64,000 bases of DNA from contig JBBILI010000002.1 in NCBI GenBank assembly GCA_037445025.1, positions 1-64,000 on the forward strand, in the 5' to 3' direction. A program made the translations under genes and the position numbers. Source of the DNA: CAIQQQ01 sp037445025. Lineage in GTDB: Bacteria > Pseudomonadota > Alphaproteobacteria > Acetobacterales > Acetobacteraceae. The stretch's first letter is position 1. Each line of letters starts with the position of its first letter. This document shows positions 1 to 8,823 of the stretch, piece by piece. The notes under the pieces were generated by a model that saw only the letters and a list, made by a program, of their open reading frames with translations, was not told the DNA's origin and searched no databases.

Positions 1-115
1 GGACAACTACGACGCAATCCTCCAGGCGTGCAAACATGCTTGGAACTTCCTCACCGATGACCCGGACCGCATTCGATCTATCGGCAAACGAGATTGGACA
101 ACGGTCAGCCGCTAG
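1..115 (+). CDS. IS630-family transposase, C-terminal fragment (runs off left edge)
   Basis: An open frame enters from the left edge (first full codon at base 2) and stops at TAG 113-115. The 37 visible residues begin DNYDAILQACKHAWN and include the tract PDRIRSIGKRDW. That reads like the extreme C-terminus of IS630/Tc1-type DDE transposases, which end in a similar AW...PERIRSI pattern before the right terminal repeat. The catalytic domain lies outside the window, so intactness cannot be judged. Directly after the stop comes GGCCGTTGGTATAA, a candidate terminal inverted repeat that recurs in palindromes near 38.3 kb. Family assignment is from memory of the motif; confidence is moderate. Confidence 0.6.
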   Translation, partial: DNYDAILQACKHAWNFLTDDPDRIRSIGKRDWTTVSR

Positions 116-130
116 GGCCGTTGGTATAAG

Positions 131-246
131 AGGTTCTTTTTTGAAAAAAAGAACCAAAAAACTTTCTATCGGCTGGCGCCCTGCTCCGGAGAGAGGTCCG
201 CTCAAACGAATGAAAGTTTTTTGCTTCTTTTTTTCAAAAAAGAAGC
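131..246. repeat. A/T-rich double-hairpin element, copy 1 (long form)
   Basis: Two A/T hairpins (132-155 and 224-245) are separated by a GC-rich spacer. The flanking arms CAAAAAACTTTC and GAAAGTTTTTTG are mutually complementary, so the whole unit is a large dyad. It lies between the convergent transposase fragment and the MFS gene. T-runs on both strands make a bidirectional terminator plausible. Seven related copies occur in the window. Confidence 0.8.
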
Positions 247-252
247 CCTTCC

Positions 253-1455
253 TTACTTAAGCTTCGGCAGAAAAACACTTAACAACCCGATCGCCGGCAA
301 AAACGCGCACACCGCGAACACCGTCTCCACACTCGTCGCATCCGCCAGCAACCCCAGCGTCGCAGCACCCACACCGCCCATGCCGAACGCAAACCCGAAG
401 AACAGCCCCGAAATCGTGCCCACCTTCCCCGGCAGCAGCTCCTGCGCATAGACCAGGATCGCCGGAAACGCCGAAGCCAGAATCAGCCCGATCGGCACCG
501 TCAGCGCGACCGTCCAGAACAGATTGGCAAACGGCAGCACCAGCGTGAACGGCAGCACCCCCAGGATCGACACCAGAATCACCCGATGCCGCCCGAGTTT
601 GTCGCCCAGCGGGCCGCCCACGAAGGTGCCGGCGGCGACCGAGGCCAGAAACACGAACAGCAGCGTCTGCGCGTGCGCCACCTCCAGGTGGAAATGGTGC
701 AGCAGATAGAACGTGTAGTACGTGTTCATGCTGGCCATGTAGAAGAACTTCGACGTCATCAGCACCACCAGCACGCCGATGCTGAACGCCACCCGCGCCG
801 GGCTCAGCTTGGGCGCCGCCATGGCCGCGCGACGCGCACCGGGGCCGCGGCGATGGCGGGCATACCACATGCCCACAAAAGCCAGGATCGTCATCGCGGT
901 GAGCGCCATGAACGAGAACCAGGCGATGCTGCCCTGCCCACGCGGCAGCACGATGAACGCGGCCAGCAGCGGGCCCATCGCCGTGCCGGCATTGCCGCCG
1001 ACCTGGAACAGCGACTGCGCCAGCCCCGGCCGCCCGCCCGACGCCAGACGCGCCATGCGCGAGCTTTCCGGGTGGAACACCGAGGAGCCGACCCCCACCA
1101 ACGACGCCGCGCCGATCACCGCCCAGAAGCTGCTGGCCAGGGACAGCAGCACCAGCCCGACCAGGGTGAACCCCATGCCCACCGACAGCGAATAAGGCAT
1201 CGGACGACGATCGGTGTAGAGCCCCACCATCGGCTGCAGCAGCGAGGCGGTGAGCTGAAAGGCCAGCGCGATCAGGCCGATCTGGCTGAAATCCAGGCCG
1301 AGATTGGTCTTGATCATCGGATAGATCGCCGGGATCAGCGACTGCATCATGTCGTTGAGCATGTGGCTGACGCTGAGCGCCACCAGCACCGGAAACACGG
1401 TGGCGGGCACGGAAGCGGCCGTGGTGGCGGCCGGTTCGATCACACGCTGCGGCAC
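253..1455 (-). CDS. MFS transporter, fosmidomycin-resistance (Fsr)-like
   Basis: A 400-residue major facilitator protein with about twelve hydrophobic segments. The N-terminal region SHMLNDMMQSLIPAIYPMIK and the loop VFHPESSRMAR with GLAQSLFQVGGNAG are typical of the Fsr/FsR-type drug exporter branch. The family exports fosmidomycin and other small compounds by proton antiport; the natural substrate here is unknown. The start is GTG at 1455, because no ATG precedes the first membrane segment. It lies downstream of the solute-binding-like gene (96 bp gap) and could be the last gene of that run. Its 3' end abuts hairpin element copy 1. The family call is firm and the substrate is not. Confidence 0.85.
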   Translation of the reverse strand: MPQRVIEPAATTAASVPATVFPVLVALSVSHMLNDMMQSLIPAIYPMIKTNLGLDFSQIGLIALAFQLTASLLQPMVGLYTDRRPMPYSLSVGMGFTLVGLVLLSLASSFWAVIGAASLVGVGSSVFHPESSRMARLASGGRPGLAQSLFQVGGNAGTAMGPLLAAFIVLPRGQGSIAWFSFMALTAMTILAFVGMWYARHRRGPGARRAAMAAPKLSPARVAFSIGVLVVLMTSKFFYMASMNTYYTFYLLHHFHLEVAHAQTLLFVFLASVAAGTFVGGPLGDKLGRHRVILVSILGVLPFTLVLPFANLFWTVALTVPIGLILASAFPAILVYAQELLPGKVGTISGLFFGFAFGMGGVGAATLGLLADATSVETVFAVCAFLPAIGLLSVFLPKLK

Positions 1456-1550
1456 ACTCGGTCCCCGATCCTGTCCGCCGCTACCGTGCCACGAGTTCGG
1501 TGCGGTTCACCCGCACCGAAGTCCGAAAAACCGCATGGCAGGGCTGCGGC

Positions 1551-2543
1551 TCAGATCTTATGGGCTTCCAGGGTCGAGGGATGGAACAGCTCGGTTGCGG
1601 AGACCAGGCGGTGCGACAGGCCCTGGCGATGGTGGTATCCCAGGAACGTGTCCAGCGTCGCCTTGTTGGGCGCATAGCCGTAAGGCCAGAAGTCCCGCCC
1701 CATCAGCTGGCGCGCGGCGCGCAGGTTCTCTTCCACGAAGGGCAGCGTCACCTTGGTGGCCGAGGTGTCGGCCAGCTTGGTCAGCGCCACCTGCTTGGAC
1801 TTCTCGAACGCCTTCAGCAGGGCGGCCGGCAGCCAGGTATGCTGTGCCACGATGCTGCGGCGCACGCCGAGGATATGCATGATCGGGAACAGCCCGGTGC
1901 GGCGGAACCAGTCCTTCGCCACCCCGACCGGATCAGGCCACAGCCAGTCGACCAGCGGGCTGCCCTGCTCGAAGCAGGCCGGCGCACGCGGGCCCACAAG
2001 ACCGTCGATCTCGCCGGCTTCAAGCATGCCGTTGAGGGTTTTGCCTTCAGGGGCGTTCTCCAGCTTCATGTCCGGGCCGAGCTGCAGGGTGATCTTCTCG
2101 ATGCGTCCGGGCGTGTCCATGCCGCCCCGCACCCAGGTGATGTCCGACGGCTTGACCCCGTACTCGTCCTCCAGAATGGCCCGCGCCCACACGTTCGCGG
2201 TGAGCTGGTATTCCGGCGTGCCGATCCGCCGTCCCTTGAGGTCGGCCGGGGTGTCGATGCCGCGATCGGTGCGGCGGTAGATCGAGGTATGGCGGAAGGC
2301 GCGCGAGGGGAACACCGGCACGCCGACATAGGGGCAGTCGTTCGCCGCGGTCTTGACGGTGAAGCTGCTCAGCGAGAGCTCGCAGACGTCGAACTCCTGA
2401 TGCCGGAAGCCGCGGAAGAAGATCTCCTCGGGGTCAAGCGACATGAACACCGGATCGGTCCCGTCGATCTGCACCTCGCCGGTCTTGAGCGGGCGGACAC
2501 GGTCATAGTCGCCGATGGCGATGGAAAGGGCGAGCTTGGCCAT
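1551..2543 (-). CDS. 4,5-dihydroxyphthalate decarboxylase-like / periplasmic-binding-fold protein
   Basis: A 330-residue protein starting MAKLALSIAIGDYDRVRPL. It has the repeated layout of Pht5-type 4,5-dihydroxyphthalate decarboxylases, which share the type II periplasmic-binding fold: an ...FDVCELSLSSF segment, then DTPADLKGRRIGTPEYQLTANVWAR. No signal peptide is visible, so it is probably cytoplasmic and may be an enzyme rather than a transport receptor. ATG 2543 is chosen because GAGGAAAC lies just upstream and family members start at this point; an upstream in-frame ATG would add a low-complexity leader. No aromatic catabolism genes surround it, so the substrate is open. Confidence 0.7.
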   Translation of the reverse strand: MAKLALSIAIGDYDRVRPLKTGEVQIDGTDPVFMSLDPEEIFFRGFRHQEFDVCELSLSSFTVKTAANDCPYVGVPVFPSRAFRHTSIYRRTDRGIDTPADLKGRRIGTPEYQLTANVWARAILEDEYGVKPSDITWVRGGMDTPGRIEKITLQLGPDMKLENAPEGKTLNGMLEAGEIDGLVGPRAPACFEQGSPLVDWLWPDPVGVAKDWFRRTGLFPIMHILGVRRSIVAQHTWLPAALLKAFEKSKQVALTKLADTSATKVTLPFVEENLRAARQLMGRDFWPYGYAPNKATLDTFLGYHHRQGLSHRLVSATELFHPSTLEAHKI

Positions 2544-2708
2544 GTCTGTTTCCTCGTCTTTGCGTCGCCTCAGAGAACGTTCGGGTCCGCCGCCTGTCAA
2601 GCAGCCGCGGCGGACGTCATGCTGGGCCAAAGCACCGGGACGCGTGCGACCAGCGGGATGAATGGACGCGGCACCATCGGCCAGGTCAGGGATCGGTGGG
2701 TGGCGGGA

Positions 2709-4184
2709 TCATCCCGGAACCTCCGGAAACACCAGGGACTTGATCACCACCGGCACAGCGCCGGAGGCATCGACGGGGGCGCCGATATCGCACAGGTCGA
2801 ACGCGCGCAGCACCACCCCATCGAGCGACACGACGCCCTGATCCGCCCCCAGGGCGGCGCGGCATTGCACGCCGACCAGCCCGCCGACATCGCCGTCACC
2901 CATCAGCACCAAAGGATGGCCCGCAGCCAGCACCATCGACAGGCCCGCCGCCACACCGCGACAGAACACGGCCAGCCGGGCCTGGGTCGCCGAACCCGCC
3001 CAGCGGTAGAACAGCGCCACCGGCGCCTCCGCCGGCAGCGCCCGCACCGCCAACGCCGCACGGATCACGTGAGCGATGGCAGCGTCGTCCAGCACATCCT
3101 CAGACAGCGGCAGCGCCGGCGCGATCACCGCAAGCCCCAGCAGCGGCAGAATTTCGGCGGGGCTGACAAAGATCGTCGTCCCGCTGACCTGCACCGTCTC
3201 CCGCGCCGCCCCCAGCACCGTGGCACGGATGCCGCCCCGGCCGAGATTAAGCACCGGCCCGCCCTCGCGCGACCAGCGCCGCAGCCGCGCCAGCACCGCT
3301 GCGGCCAGCACATGTCCGAGATCGCCGAACGGACGGTGCTCGCGGCCGGCGATCAGTTCGGCCACACCGCCGGAGACGGTCAGCTCGTCAGGCGCCGGCG
3401 CGCACAGCTTCGGCCCGCGCAGCGGCGGCAGCAGCAGCCCGCGTGCCGCCTCCCCCCGGGCGGCCTGCAGCAGCCGCTCGGCCATCGAATCGGCGAGCCT
3501 GGCGAGCGCGGCCGCGTCCGGCACCGCGCCCAGCAGCACCCCGGCCGCACGGGCCTCCGCCGCCACCTCCGGCTCGATGCGGCAGACAGCCCCCGCCTCA
3601 TCGAAGCACACCAGCCGCGCGCCGACGGACAGCGCCGTCACCGCCACCACCTGCCCCGCGGCGCATACTGCGATCTTGCTGGTGCCGCCGCCGATATCGA
3701 GGTTCATCGCCACACAGCCCTCGGCGGAGATCGCAACCGCCCCCGACCCATGCGCCGCCAGCATCGCCTCCAGCGCGTCGCCGGCCGACAGCGCCACGAA
3801 CCGCCCGGCCTGGGCGGCGAACAGCGCGCCCACCGCGCGCGCGTTGGCCCGGCGGGCGGCAAGCCCGGTCAGGATCAGCGCCCCGGTGTCGACCATCTCC
3901 GGATCAATCCCGGCCGCGTCATAGGTGGCCGCGATGAACCGGCCCAACACCGCCGCATCGATGGTCTCGTCATCGACGAACGGGGTCGGCAGCACCGCGC
4001 TCTCATGCAGAGCCGTCCGCGCGCGCACCACGCTGCGGCTGCCGCGGCTGACCAGGACGAGGCGGGAGAACACCAGATGCGCCGTGGCCGAGCCGATATC
4101 CACACCGACGCTGAGCAGTTCCACCACGCGCTCCGGCGCCCGCCGCGGCCGCGCGAAGAACACCCGCCCACCGGTCTCGCTCAC
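2709..4184 (-). CDS. EutA-like ethanolamine ammonia-lyase reactivating factor
   Basis: A 491-residue protein with the actin-like ATPase fold of EutA. An N-terminal VGVDIGSATAHLVFSRL segment (about residues 27-43) and an internal NLDIGGGTSKIAVC phosphate loop (about 164-177) are diagnostic of this family. EutA removes damaged adenosylcobalamin from ethanolamine ammonia-lyase using ATP. The lyase genes eutB and eutC are absent from the window, so the partner must be elsewhere or be a different B12 enzyme. It overlaps the bicupin gene upstream by four bases (ATGA), indicating co-translation. The EutA family call is good; the physiological partner is inferred. Confidence 0.75.
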   Translation of the reverse strand: MSETGGRVFFARPRRAPERVVELLSVGVDIGSATAHLVFSRLVLVSRGSRSVVRARTALHESAVLPTPFVDDETIDAAVLGRFIAATYDAAGIDPEMVDTGALILTGLAARRANARAVGALFAAQAGRFVALSAGDALEAMLAAHGSGAVAISAEGCVAMNLDIGGGTSKIAVCAAGQVVAVTALSVGARLVCFDEAGAVCRIEPEVAAEARAAGVLLGAVPDAAALARLADSMAERLLQAARGEAARGLLLPPLRGPKLCAPAPDELTVSGGVAELIAGREHRPFGDLGHVLAAAVLARLRRWSREGGPVLNLGRGGIRATVLGAARETVQVSGTTIFVSPAEILPLLGLAVIAPALPLSEDVLDDAAIAHVIRAALAVRALPAEAPVALFYRWAGSATQARLAVFCRGVAAGLSMVLAAGHPLVLMGDGDVGGLVGVQCRAALGADQGVVSLDGVVLRAFDLCDIGAPVDASGAVPVVIKSLVFPEVPG

Positions 4185-5344
4185 GGCGCCGCGTAATCCG
4201 CGTCACGCATGCGGTTGACGGCGCCGCACGCCGCCATCGTCGCCGCATGCCGCAGTCGATGCGCCGGATCCTCCCGCCAGTACGGCACGATGCCGCCGCC
4301 CTCGGCGATGTCGACCGACAGCGGATCCAGCATCTCCTCGCCCGGCGCCCCCGGCGCCACGTCGCCGCCGAACAGGGCCAGACGCAGCGGCGCCGCATCC
4401 GTGGGAAAGCACTGGCAGAACCACCTCCCACCGCCCGGCCCGGCGCCGAACAGCGTGAAGCGCTCCAGCGCCACCGTCAGCACCGAATCCGCCAGCCCAT
4501 CCGCCCAGGGACACAGCCCCAGACGCTCCGGCCAGAGATACGCCACCCCCGCCCCGCCGAGGCACAGCCCCATCTGCCCCCGCGCCAGCAGATGCCCGCG
4601 CCCGTAGCGCCCCGGGCGGTGCTGGCCGATCACGATCAGCAGCGGCGCCTGCGTCATCTCCAGCGTCAGCTGCCGCCATCCCGGCGACATCCGGTTGTCG
4701 AGCGGCAGGTCGCAGCCCAGCACATCCGGCACCAGCCGGGTGCGACACACCGCCAAATCCCGCACCGGATCGGGCATCACGTCGTCATAGGCCGCGAAGG
4801 CGTCATCCGCGTCGGCCGGCGCGAAGACGCTGGCGAACACCGCCTCCACCCCCAGCAGCCCGATCACCGCCGGCGCCGTCGTCACCGCCAGCAGCCGCGC
4901 CGGGGACGACCCCGCATTGACCAGCCGGTGGCGTGCATTGAGCGGCAGCGCGAACAGCGCGCCGTCCTGCCATTCGAACAGATGCTGCCCGCCATCGCCC
5001 CGCCCCACCTCGGTGGTGCCGCGTCCCTCCAGCACCAGCATCGCCTTGTCGAACAGATGCCGCTCGACGGTCAGAGCACCGCCGCCCGGCACCTCCACCA
5101 CCCAGGCGCCCGGACCGCCCTCCGTGCCGTTGAGCGGCACGAAGCAGCCGCGCCCGCCCAGGCGTGGCCAGGGCGCCAGCGCCAGCGCGGGCAGCGCCGC
5201 CGCCACGCCGCGCCGCACCGCAATCCCCTCGCCTGCCATCCAGCGGTCATAGGCCGAATCCGGCCTGGGAAACCGGGCGCGCCCCGCCGGCTCCAGCCCG
5301 GTCGGCTCGTGCCAGTGCACATGCCCGTCCAGCTCATGCGGCAT
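4181..5344 (-). CDS. Bicupin protein, partner of EutA-like gene
   Basis: A 387-residue protein with two cupin-like halves. The first has the segment FDKAMLVLEGRGTTEVG and the second has PLLIVIGQHRPGRYGRGH. Related proteins beside eutA-like genes are sometimes labelled ethanolamine ammonia-lyase-activating proteins; I know no experimental support for that name. The start at 5344 lies six bases after the CHR transporter stop and the stop overlaps the EutA-like start, so the four genes form one transcription unit. Cupins usually bind a metal; the clustered His ligands are not clearly recognisable here, so catalysis is uncertain. Confidence 0.6.
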   Translation of the reverse strand: MPHELDGHVHWHEPTGLEPAGRARFPRPDSAYDRWMAGEGIAVRRGVAAALPALALAPWPRLGGRGCFVPLNGTEGGPGAWVVEVPGGGALTVERHLFDKAMLVLEGRGTTEVGRGDGGQHLFEWQDGALFALPLNARHRLVNAGSSPARLLAVTTAPAVIGLLGVEAVFASVFAPADADDAFAAYDDVMPDPVRDLAVCRTRLVPDVLGCDLPLDNRMSPGWRQLTLEMTQAPLLIVIGQHRPGRYGRGHLLARGQMGLCLGGAGVAYLWPERLGLCPWADGLADSVLTVALERFTLFGAGPGGGRWFCQCFPTDAAPLRLALFGGDVAPGAPGEEMLDPLSVDIAEGGGIVPYWREDPAHRLRHAATMAACGAVNRMRDADYAAP

Positions 5345-5350
5345 GGCGGC

Positions 5351-5878
5351 TCATCCGTGCACCAGCAGAAAGAGCGCCGCCCCGCCGCCGACCATCACCA
5401 GCCCGCCGGCCAGTTCGAAATACACCAGCAGCGACGCGCCGATGGCGACCACCCACACCAGCCAGCCGCCGGCAGCCGCGCGCAGCAGCGTCAGGCACGA
5501 GGCCAGGATCAGCCCCGCCGCGATCGGCGCCAGACCGCGCTCCATCGCCTTCTGCCAGGGCGCACCGCGATGGCGCGACCACACCCGCACCAGACCGTAC
5601 ATCAGCACGGAGGACGGCAGAAAGATCCCCACCGTCGCCAGCACCGCCCCCAGAAACCCCGCCGCCTGGAACCCGATCAGGGTGACGATCAGCGAACCCG
5701 GCCCCGGTGACATGCGCGAGATCGCGTAATCCGCCACGAACTGCGCCTCGGTGATCCAGTGATACTGCAGCACCGCCTGGCGATGCATCTCCGGCAGCAC
5801 CGCCGCCCCGCCGCCCACCGACAGCAGGGAGAGCGGCACGAACACCGCGAGCACGGCGAGATAGACGCTACCTTGCAC
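5351..5878 (-). CDS. CHR-family transporter, second half-subunit
   Basis: A 175-residue membrane protein with the CHR-domain signature SVGGGAAVLPEMHRQAV followed by SPGPGSLIVTLIGFQAAG. It is the second member of a short-chain CHR pair, in which two single-domain subunits together make the transporter that long ChrA proteins carry in one chain. GTG 5878 is chosen as the start: it overlaps the stop of the first subunit by 11 bases, while upstream in-frame starts would read through that gene in another frame. The family is known for chromate export, but many members have untested substrates. Confidence 0.8.
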   Translation of the reverse strand: MQGSVYLAVLAVFVPLSLLSVGGGAAVLPEMHRQAVLQYHWITEAQFVADYAISRMSPGPGSLIVTLIGFQAAGFLGAVLATVGIFLPSSVLMYGLVRVWSRHRGAPWQKAMERGLAPIAAGLILASCLTLLRAAAGGWLVWVVAIGASLLVYFELAGGLVMVGGGAALFLLVHG

Positions 5879-6431
5879 GGTGCCGCTCCTGCCACCAGGC
5901 CAGCGCCACGCTGAGCGGGGCGCCCACCGCCACCACCGGCAGGATCGGCAGGGCCAACACGCCGACCGACACAAACACCGCCGCCATGATCAGCGCCGGC
6001 GCCAGCTGGCGCAGGTTGCGCCGCCCCACCCGCAGCCCCATCGCCAGCATCAGCCCGATCGATCCGGCCACGGCCCCCTGCACCGCCCGCTCGGTGACGG
6101 AGAAGCGGGTCAGCCAGTCATAGATCAGCGCGAAGCCGCTCACCACCAGCATCGGCGGCCCGACAATGCCCAGCACCGCCGCCAGCGCGCCCCGCCCGCG
6201 GCCCAGCCGGTAGCCGATCCAGATCGCGATGTTGACCACGTTCACGCCCGGCAGCGCCTGCGACATCGCCAGCCCCGCCAGGAAATCCTCCTCGCCGATC
6301 CAGCGGCGACGGCGGACGATATCCTGCATGATCCAGCCGGAAAGGCCGCCGCCGAAGCTGGTCACCCCGATGCGCGCGAACGCCAGGAACACCGCCATCG
6401 CCCCCGGCTTCGGCTCTGGCGATCCGTCCAC
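5868..6431 (-). CDS. CHR-family transporter, first half-subunit
   Basis: A 187-residue membrane protein with the CHR motif TSFGGGLSGWIMQDIVRRR, then WIGEEDFLAGLAMSQALPGVN. This matches the N-terminal CHR domain of ChrA-type chromate transporters. It overlaps the second half-subunit, supporting an obligate heterodimer. It heads a four-gene run that continues into the bicupin and EutA-like genes. A link between CHR transport and ethanolamine lyase repair is not established, so the shared operon may reflect another substrate. Confidence 0.82.
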   Translation of the reverse strand: MDGSPEPKPGAMAVFLAFARIGVTSFGGGLSGWIMQDIVRRRRWIGEEDFLAGLAMSQALPGVNVVNIAIWIGYRLGRGRGALAAVLGIVGPPMLVVSGFALIYDWLTRFSVTERAVQGAVAGSIGLMLAMGLRVGRRNLRQLAPALIMAAVFVSVGVLALPILPVVAVGAPLSVALAWWQERHRAR

Positions 6432-6482
6432 CCGATGCTCTCCTCCGCCACGCCGGCATCACGCCGCACGGGCCGCCCCGGG

Positions 6483-7478
6483 TCAAGACCGCGGCACCGC
6501 CATCGCGGCGGCGAGACTGGCCCGCAGCCCCGCCTCCGGCAGCCCGCGATGGATGACCACGATATGGCTTTCCGTCCGCGCCCGCTCCAGCCACACCGGC
6601 GGGTGGCGCACATGGTGCACCGCCTGCAGCACGCGCGGCCGCGCCTCGCCCGCCACCTGCACCACGCCCTTAAGTCGCAGCACGTCCGCACCGCGCAGCG
6701 ACAGCAGCGAATCGAGCCACAGATCGAGCCCGGCCGCCGGCAACGGCCGATCCGCCGTGATCGTCACCGCGCGCACGCCGTGATGATGGTCATGATGCGG
6801 GTCGTCATGATCATGGTCATGATCGCGCGGCGCCAGCCAGCGCCGCAGCCGCGCCTCCGGCGCCGCCGGATCGGGCCCCAGCCCGAACACGTCCTCCGCC
6901 GTCACCGCGCCATCGACCACACACCGCATCGCGACCGTGGGATGGATGGCGCGGACCGCCGCCATCGCCGGCCCCGGTGCGGCGAGATCGGTCTTGGTCA
7001 GCAGCACCCGGTCGGCGAACGCCACCTGGTTGCGCGCCTCGAACTGCCGCGCCAGCGTGCCGGCGCCGTGCAGCGCATCGACGGTGGTGACGATCCCGTC
7101 CAGCCGGCACCGCGCCGCGGCCACCAGCGTGTGCACCACCGGTGCCGGATCGGCCAGCCCGGTGGTCTCGATGGCGATACGGCTGAACCACGGAATCGCG
7201 CCGGCCTCGCGCTTGCGAAACAGCTCGTCCAGCGTGTCGGCGATATCGCCGCGCACGGTGCAGCAGATGCAGCCGTTGCGCAGCAGCACCGCGTTCTCGA
7301 TGGCCTGCTCGATCAGCAGATGATCGAGCCCGATCTCGCCGAACTCGTTGACGATCACCGCGGTGTCGGCCAGCCGCGGCAGCCGCAGCAGCCGGTTCAG
7401 CACGGTGGTCTTGCCGCTGCCCAGAAACCCGGTGACGAGGGTGACCGGCACCGGCTGCGGCGTGTTGGACAGCGACAT
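6483..7478 (-). CDS. COG0523 (CobW/ZNG-type) metallochaperone GTPase
   Basis: A 331-residue G3E GTPase. The Walker A TGFLGSGKTT (about residues 16-25), the metal-binding GCICC, and the TKTD base-recognition motif are all visible. A His/Asp loop near residues 226-244 (HDHDHDDPHHDHHHG) would bind Zn or Co. A CobW C-terminal domain follows. These proteins deliver metal to client enzymes using GTP. ATG 7478 has a GAGGGG Shine-Dalgarno sequence; the longer frame upstream lacks family similarity. The gene is divergent from the LVIVD-type gene across 73 bp. No Zur-type operator was recognised by eye. The client protein is unknown. Confidence 0.88.
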   Translation of the reverse strand: MSLSNTPQPVPVTLVTGFLGSGKTTVLNRLLRLPRLADTAVIVNEFGEIGLDHLLIEQAIENAVLLRNGCICCTVRGDIADTLDELFRKREAGAIPWFSRIAIETTGLADPAPVVHTLVAAARCRLDGIVTTVDALHGAGTLARQFEARNQVAFADRVLLTKTDLAAPGPAMAAVRAIHPTVAMRCVVDGAVTAEDVFGLGPDPAAPEARLRRWLAPRDHDHDHDDPHHDHHHGVRAVTITADRPLPAAGLDLWLDSLLSLRGADVLRLKGVVQVAGEARPRVLQAVHHVRHPPVWLERARTESHIVVIHRGLPEAGLRASLAAAMAVPRS

Positions 7479-7551
7479 CGGATCCCCTCGCTTGACAGCC
7501 CGCAGGCAGAACGGCGTCATAGGATTAAGACGGAAAAACGGGGATACGACC

Positions 7552-8763
7552 ATGGGGCATCCGGAATCGTTGAACATGCGGCTCATCTCGCATGACCGCC
7601 TGCTGGGCTTCGGCGGCATCGGCGAAGGCATGAGCCTGCAGCTCACCCGCGACGGCAGGCGCATCCTGTGGCTCGCACACGAAAGTGCCCCCAAGAACTT
7701 CACCGGCGTCGATGTCAGCGACCCCAGGCACCCCAAGGTGATCTGCCAGACCGAGCTGCCGCACCGCAACGTGCGCTCCAACTCGCTGGAGGTCTGCGGC
7801 GACCTCATGGCCGTGGCCTACCAGACCGCGACTCACGGCCTGCAGCCCGCCGGCGTCGAGATGTGGGACATCAGCACCCCCGAAGCCCCCCGCGCCATCG
7901 GCTTCTTCGACTGCTCCGGCCCCTGCTCGCGCGGCGTGCACCAGGTGTGGTTCATCGACGGCAAGACCGTGTATTTCGCCGGCGGTGCGCCCGACTTCAC
8001 CCCCCACAACCTGCTCGACGATCAGCCCTTCCGCGCCATCGACGTCAGCGACCCCACCAGGCCCCGCGAGATCAGCCGCTGGTGGTTCCCCGGCACCGCC
8101 GTGGGCGACACCGCCCCGCCGCCGCCGCGCCACCCGAAATTCGACAGCGGCTGGCGCGCCCACAACACCAACGTCTATCCGGACCGACCGGACCGCGCCT
8201 ATCTCGGCTATCTCGACGGCGGCGCCATCATCCTCGACATCGGCGATCTGTCGGCGCCGAAGATGATCTCCCACTGGAACCCGCACCCGCCCTTCCCCGG
8301 ATTCACCCACACCGCGATGCCGCTGCCCGACCGCGACCTCATCATCGTCTCAGACGAATGCGTGCGCGACGACGGCGAGGACTGGCCCAAGCTGGTGTGG
8401 ATGCTCGACGCGCGCATCGAGACCAACCTGGTGCCGATCTCGACCTTCCCGCTGCCGCCCATCGAGGAACACGCCTATCGCGGCGGCCGCTACGGCGCGC
8501 ACAACCTGCACGAGAACCGGCCGGGGCCCTCGTTCCGGTCGGACACGACGATCTTCGGCACCTATTTCAACGGCGGCGTGCGGGTGCACGACATCTCCAA
8601 CCCGTTCCAGCCGAAGGAGATCGCCCACTACGTGCCCGAGGCACCCAGCGGCACCACGCAGAAGGCGATCCAGATCAACGACGTCTATGTCGACGAGAAC
8701 CGCACCATCTACGCCGCCGACCGCTTCAACGGCGGCCTGTACACCCTCGAAATGACAACGTAG
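7552..8763 (+). CDS. LVIVD/beta-propeller-like conserved protein
   Basis: A 403-residue protein with repeated V(D/W)DIS...P(R/E)... blocks: GVDVSDPRHPKVI, EMWDISTPEAPRAI, AIDVSDPTRPREI, ILDIGDLSAPKMI and VHDISNPFQPKEI. Regularly spaced blocks of this kind are typical of LVIVD repeats, which build a beta-propeller. No signal peptide is evident from ATG 7552, so it may be cytoplasmic. Many His and Asp residues (for example FTHTAMPLPDRD and AHNLHENRPG) could bind metal. No enzymatic role can be assigned. The stop codon lies inside an inverted repeat shared with the convergent gene. Confidence 0.65.
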   Translation: MGHPESLNMRLISHDRLLGFGGIGEGMSLQLTRDGRRILWLAHESAPKNFTGVDVSDPRHPKVICQTELPHRNVRSNSLEVCGDLMAVAYQTATHGLQPAGVEMWDISTPEAPRAIGFFDCSGPCSRGVHQVWFIDGKTVYFAGGAPDFTPHNLLDDQPFRAIDVSDPTRPREISRWWFPGTAVGDTAPPPPRHPKFDSGWRAHNTNVYPDRPDRAYLGYLDGGAIILDIGDLSAPKMISHWNPHPPFPGFTHTAMPLPDRDLIIVSDECVRDDGEDWPKLVWMLDARIETNLVPISTFPLPPIEEHAYRGGRYGAHNLHENRPGPSFRSDTTIFGTYFNGGVRVHDISNPFQPKEIAHYVPEAPSGTTQKAIQINDVYVDENRTIYAADRFNGGLYTLEMTT

Positions 8764-8823
8764 GGCGGATGCAATCCGCCGTCCTCGGTCCGTCACCACG
8801 TCCGGCGGATTGCATCCGCCCTA
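8761..8823. terminator. Inverted repeat spanning both stop codons of a convergent gene pair
   Basis: The 20-mer TAGGGCGGATGCAATCCGCC (8761-8780) is repeated perfectly inverted at 8804-8823 with a 23-base spacer. Its first three bases are the TAG stop of the plus-strand gene, and the mirror TAG is the stop of the minus-strand gene. Each arm is itself nearly palindromic. It probably acts as a bidirectional terminator or belongs to a dispersed REP-like family; another copy occurs at 16113. Confidence 0.75.

Noticed and set aside
586..4196. Long plus-strand open frames antisense to the MFS, binding-like and EutA-like genes
   Set aside because: They encode Arg/His/Gln-rich low-complexity protein typical of the opposite strand of GC-rich genes, and the minus-strand frames match known families.
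5351..6431. Frameshift splitting one long ChrA protein
   Set aside because: The two halves overlap by 11 bases, with GTG inside the end of the first. Paired short CHR proteins are a normal arrangement, so no frameshift needs to be assumed.
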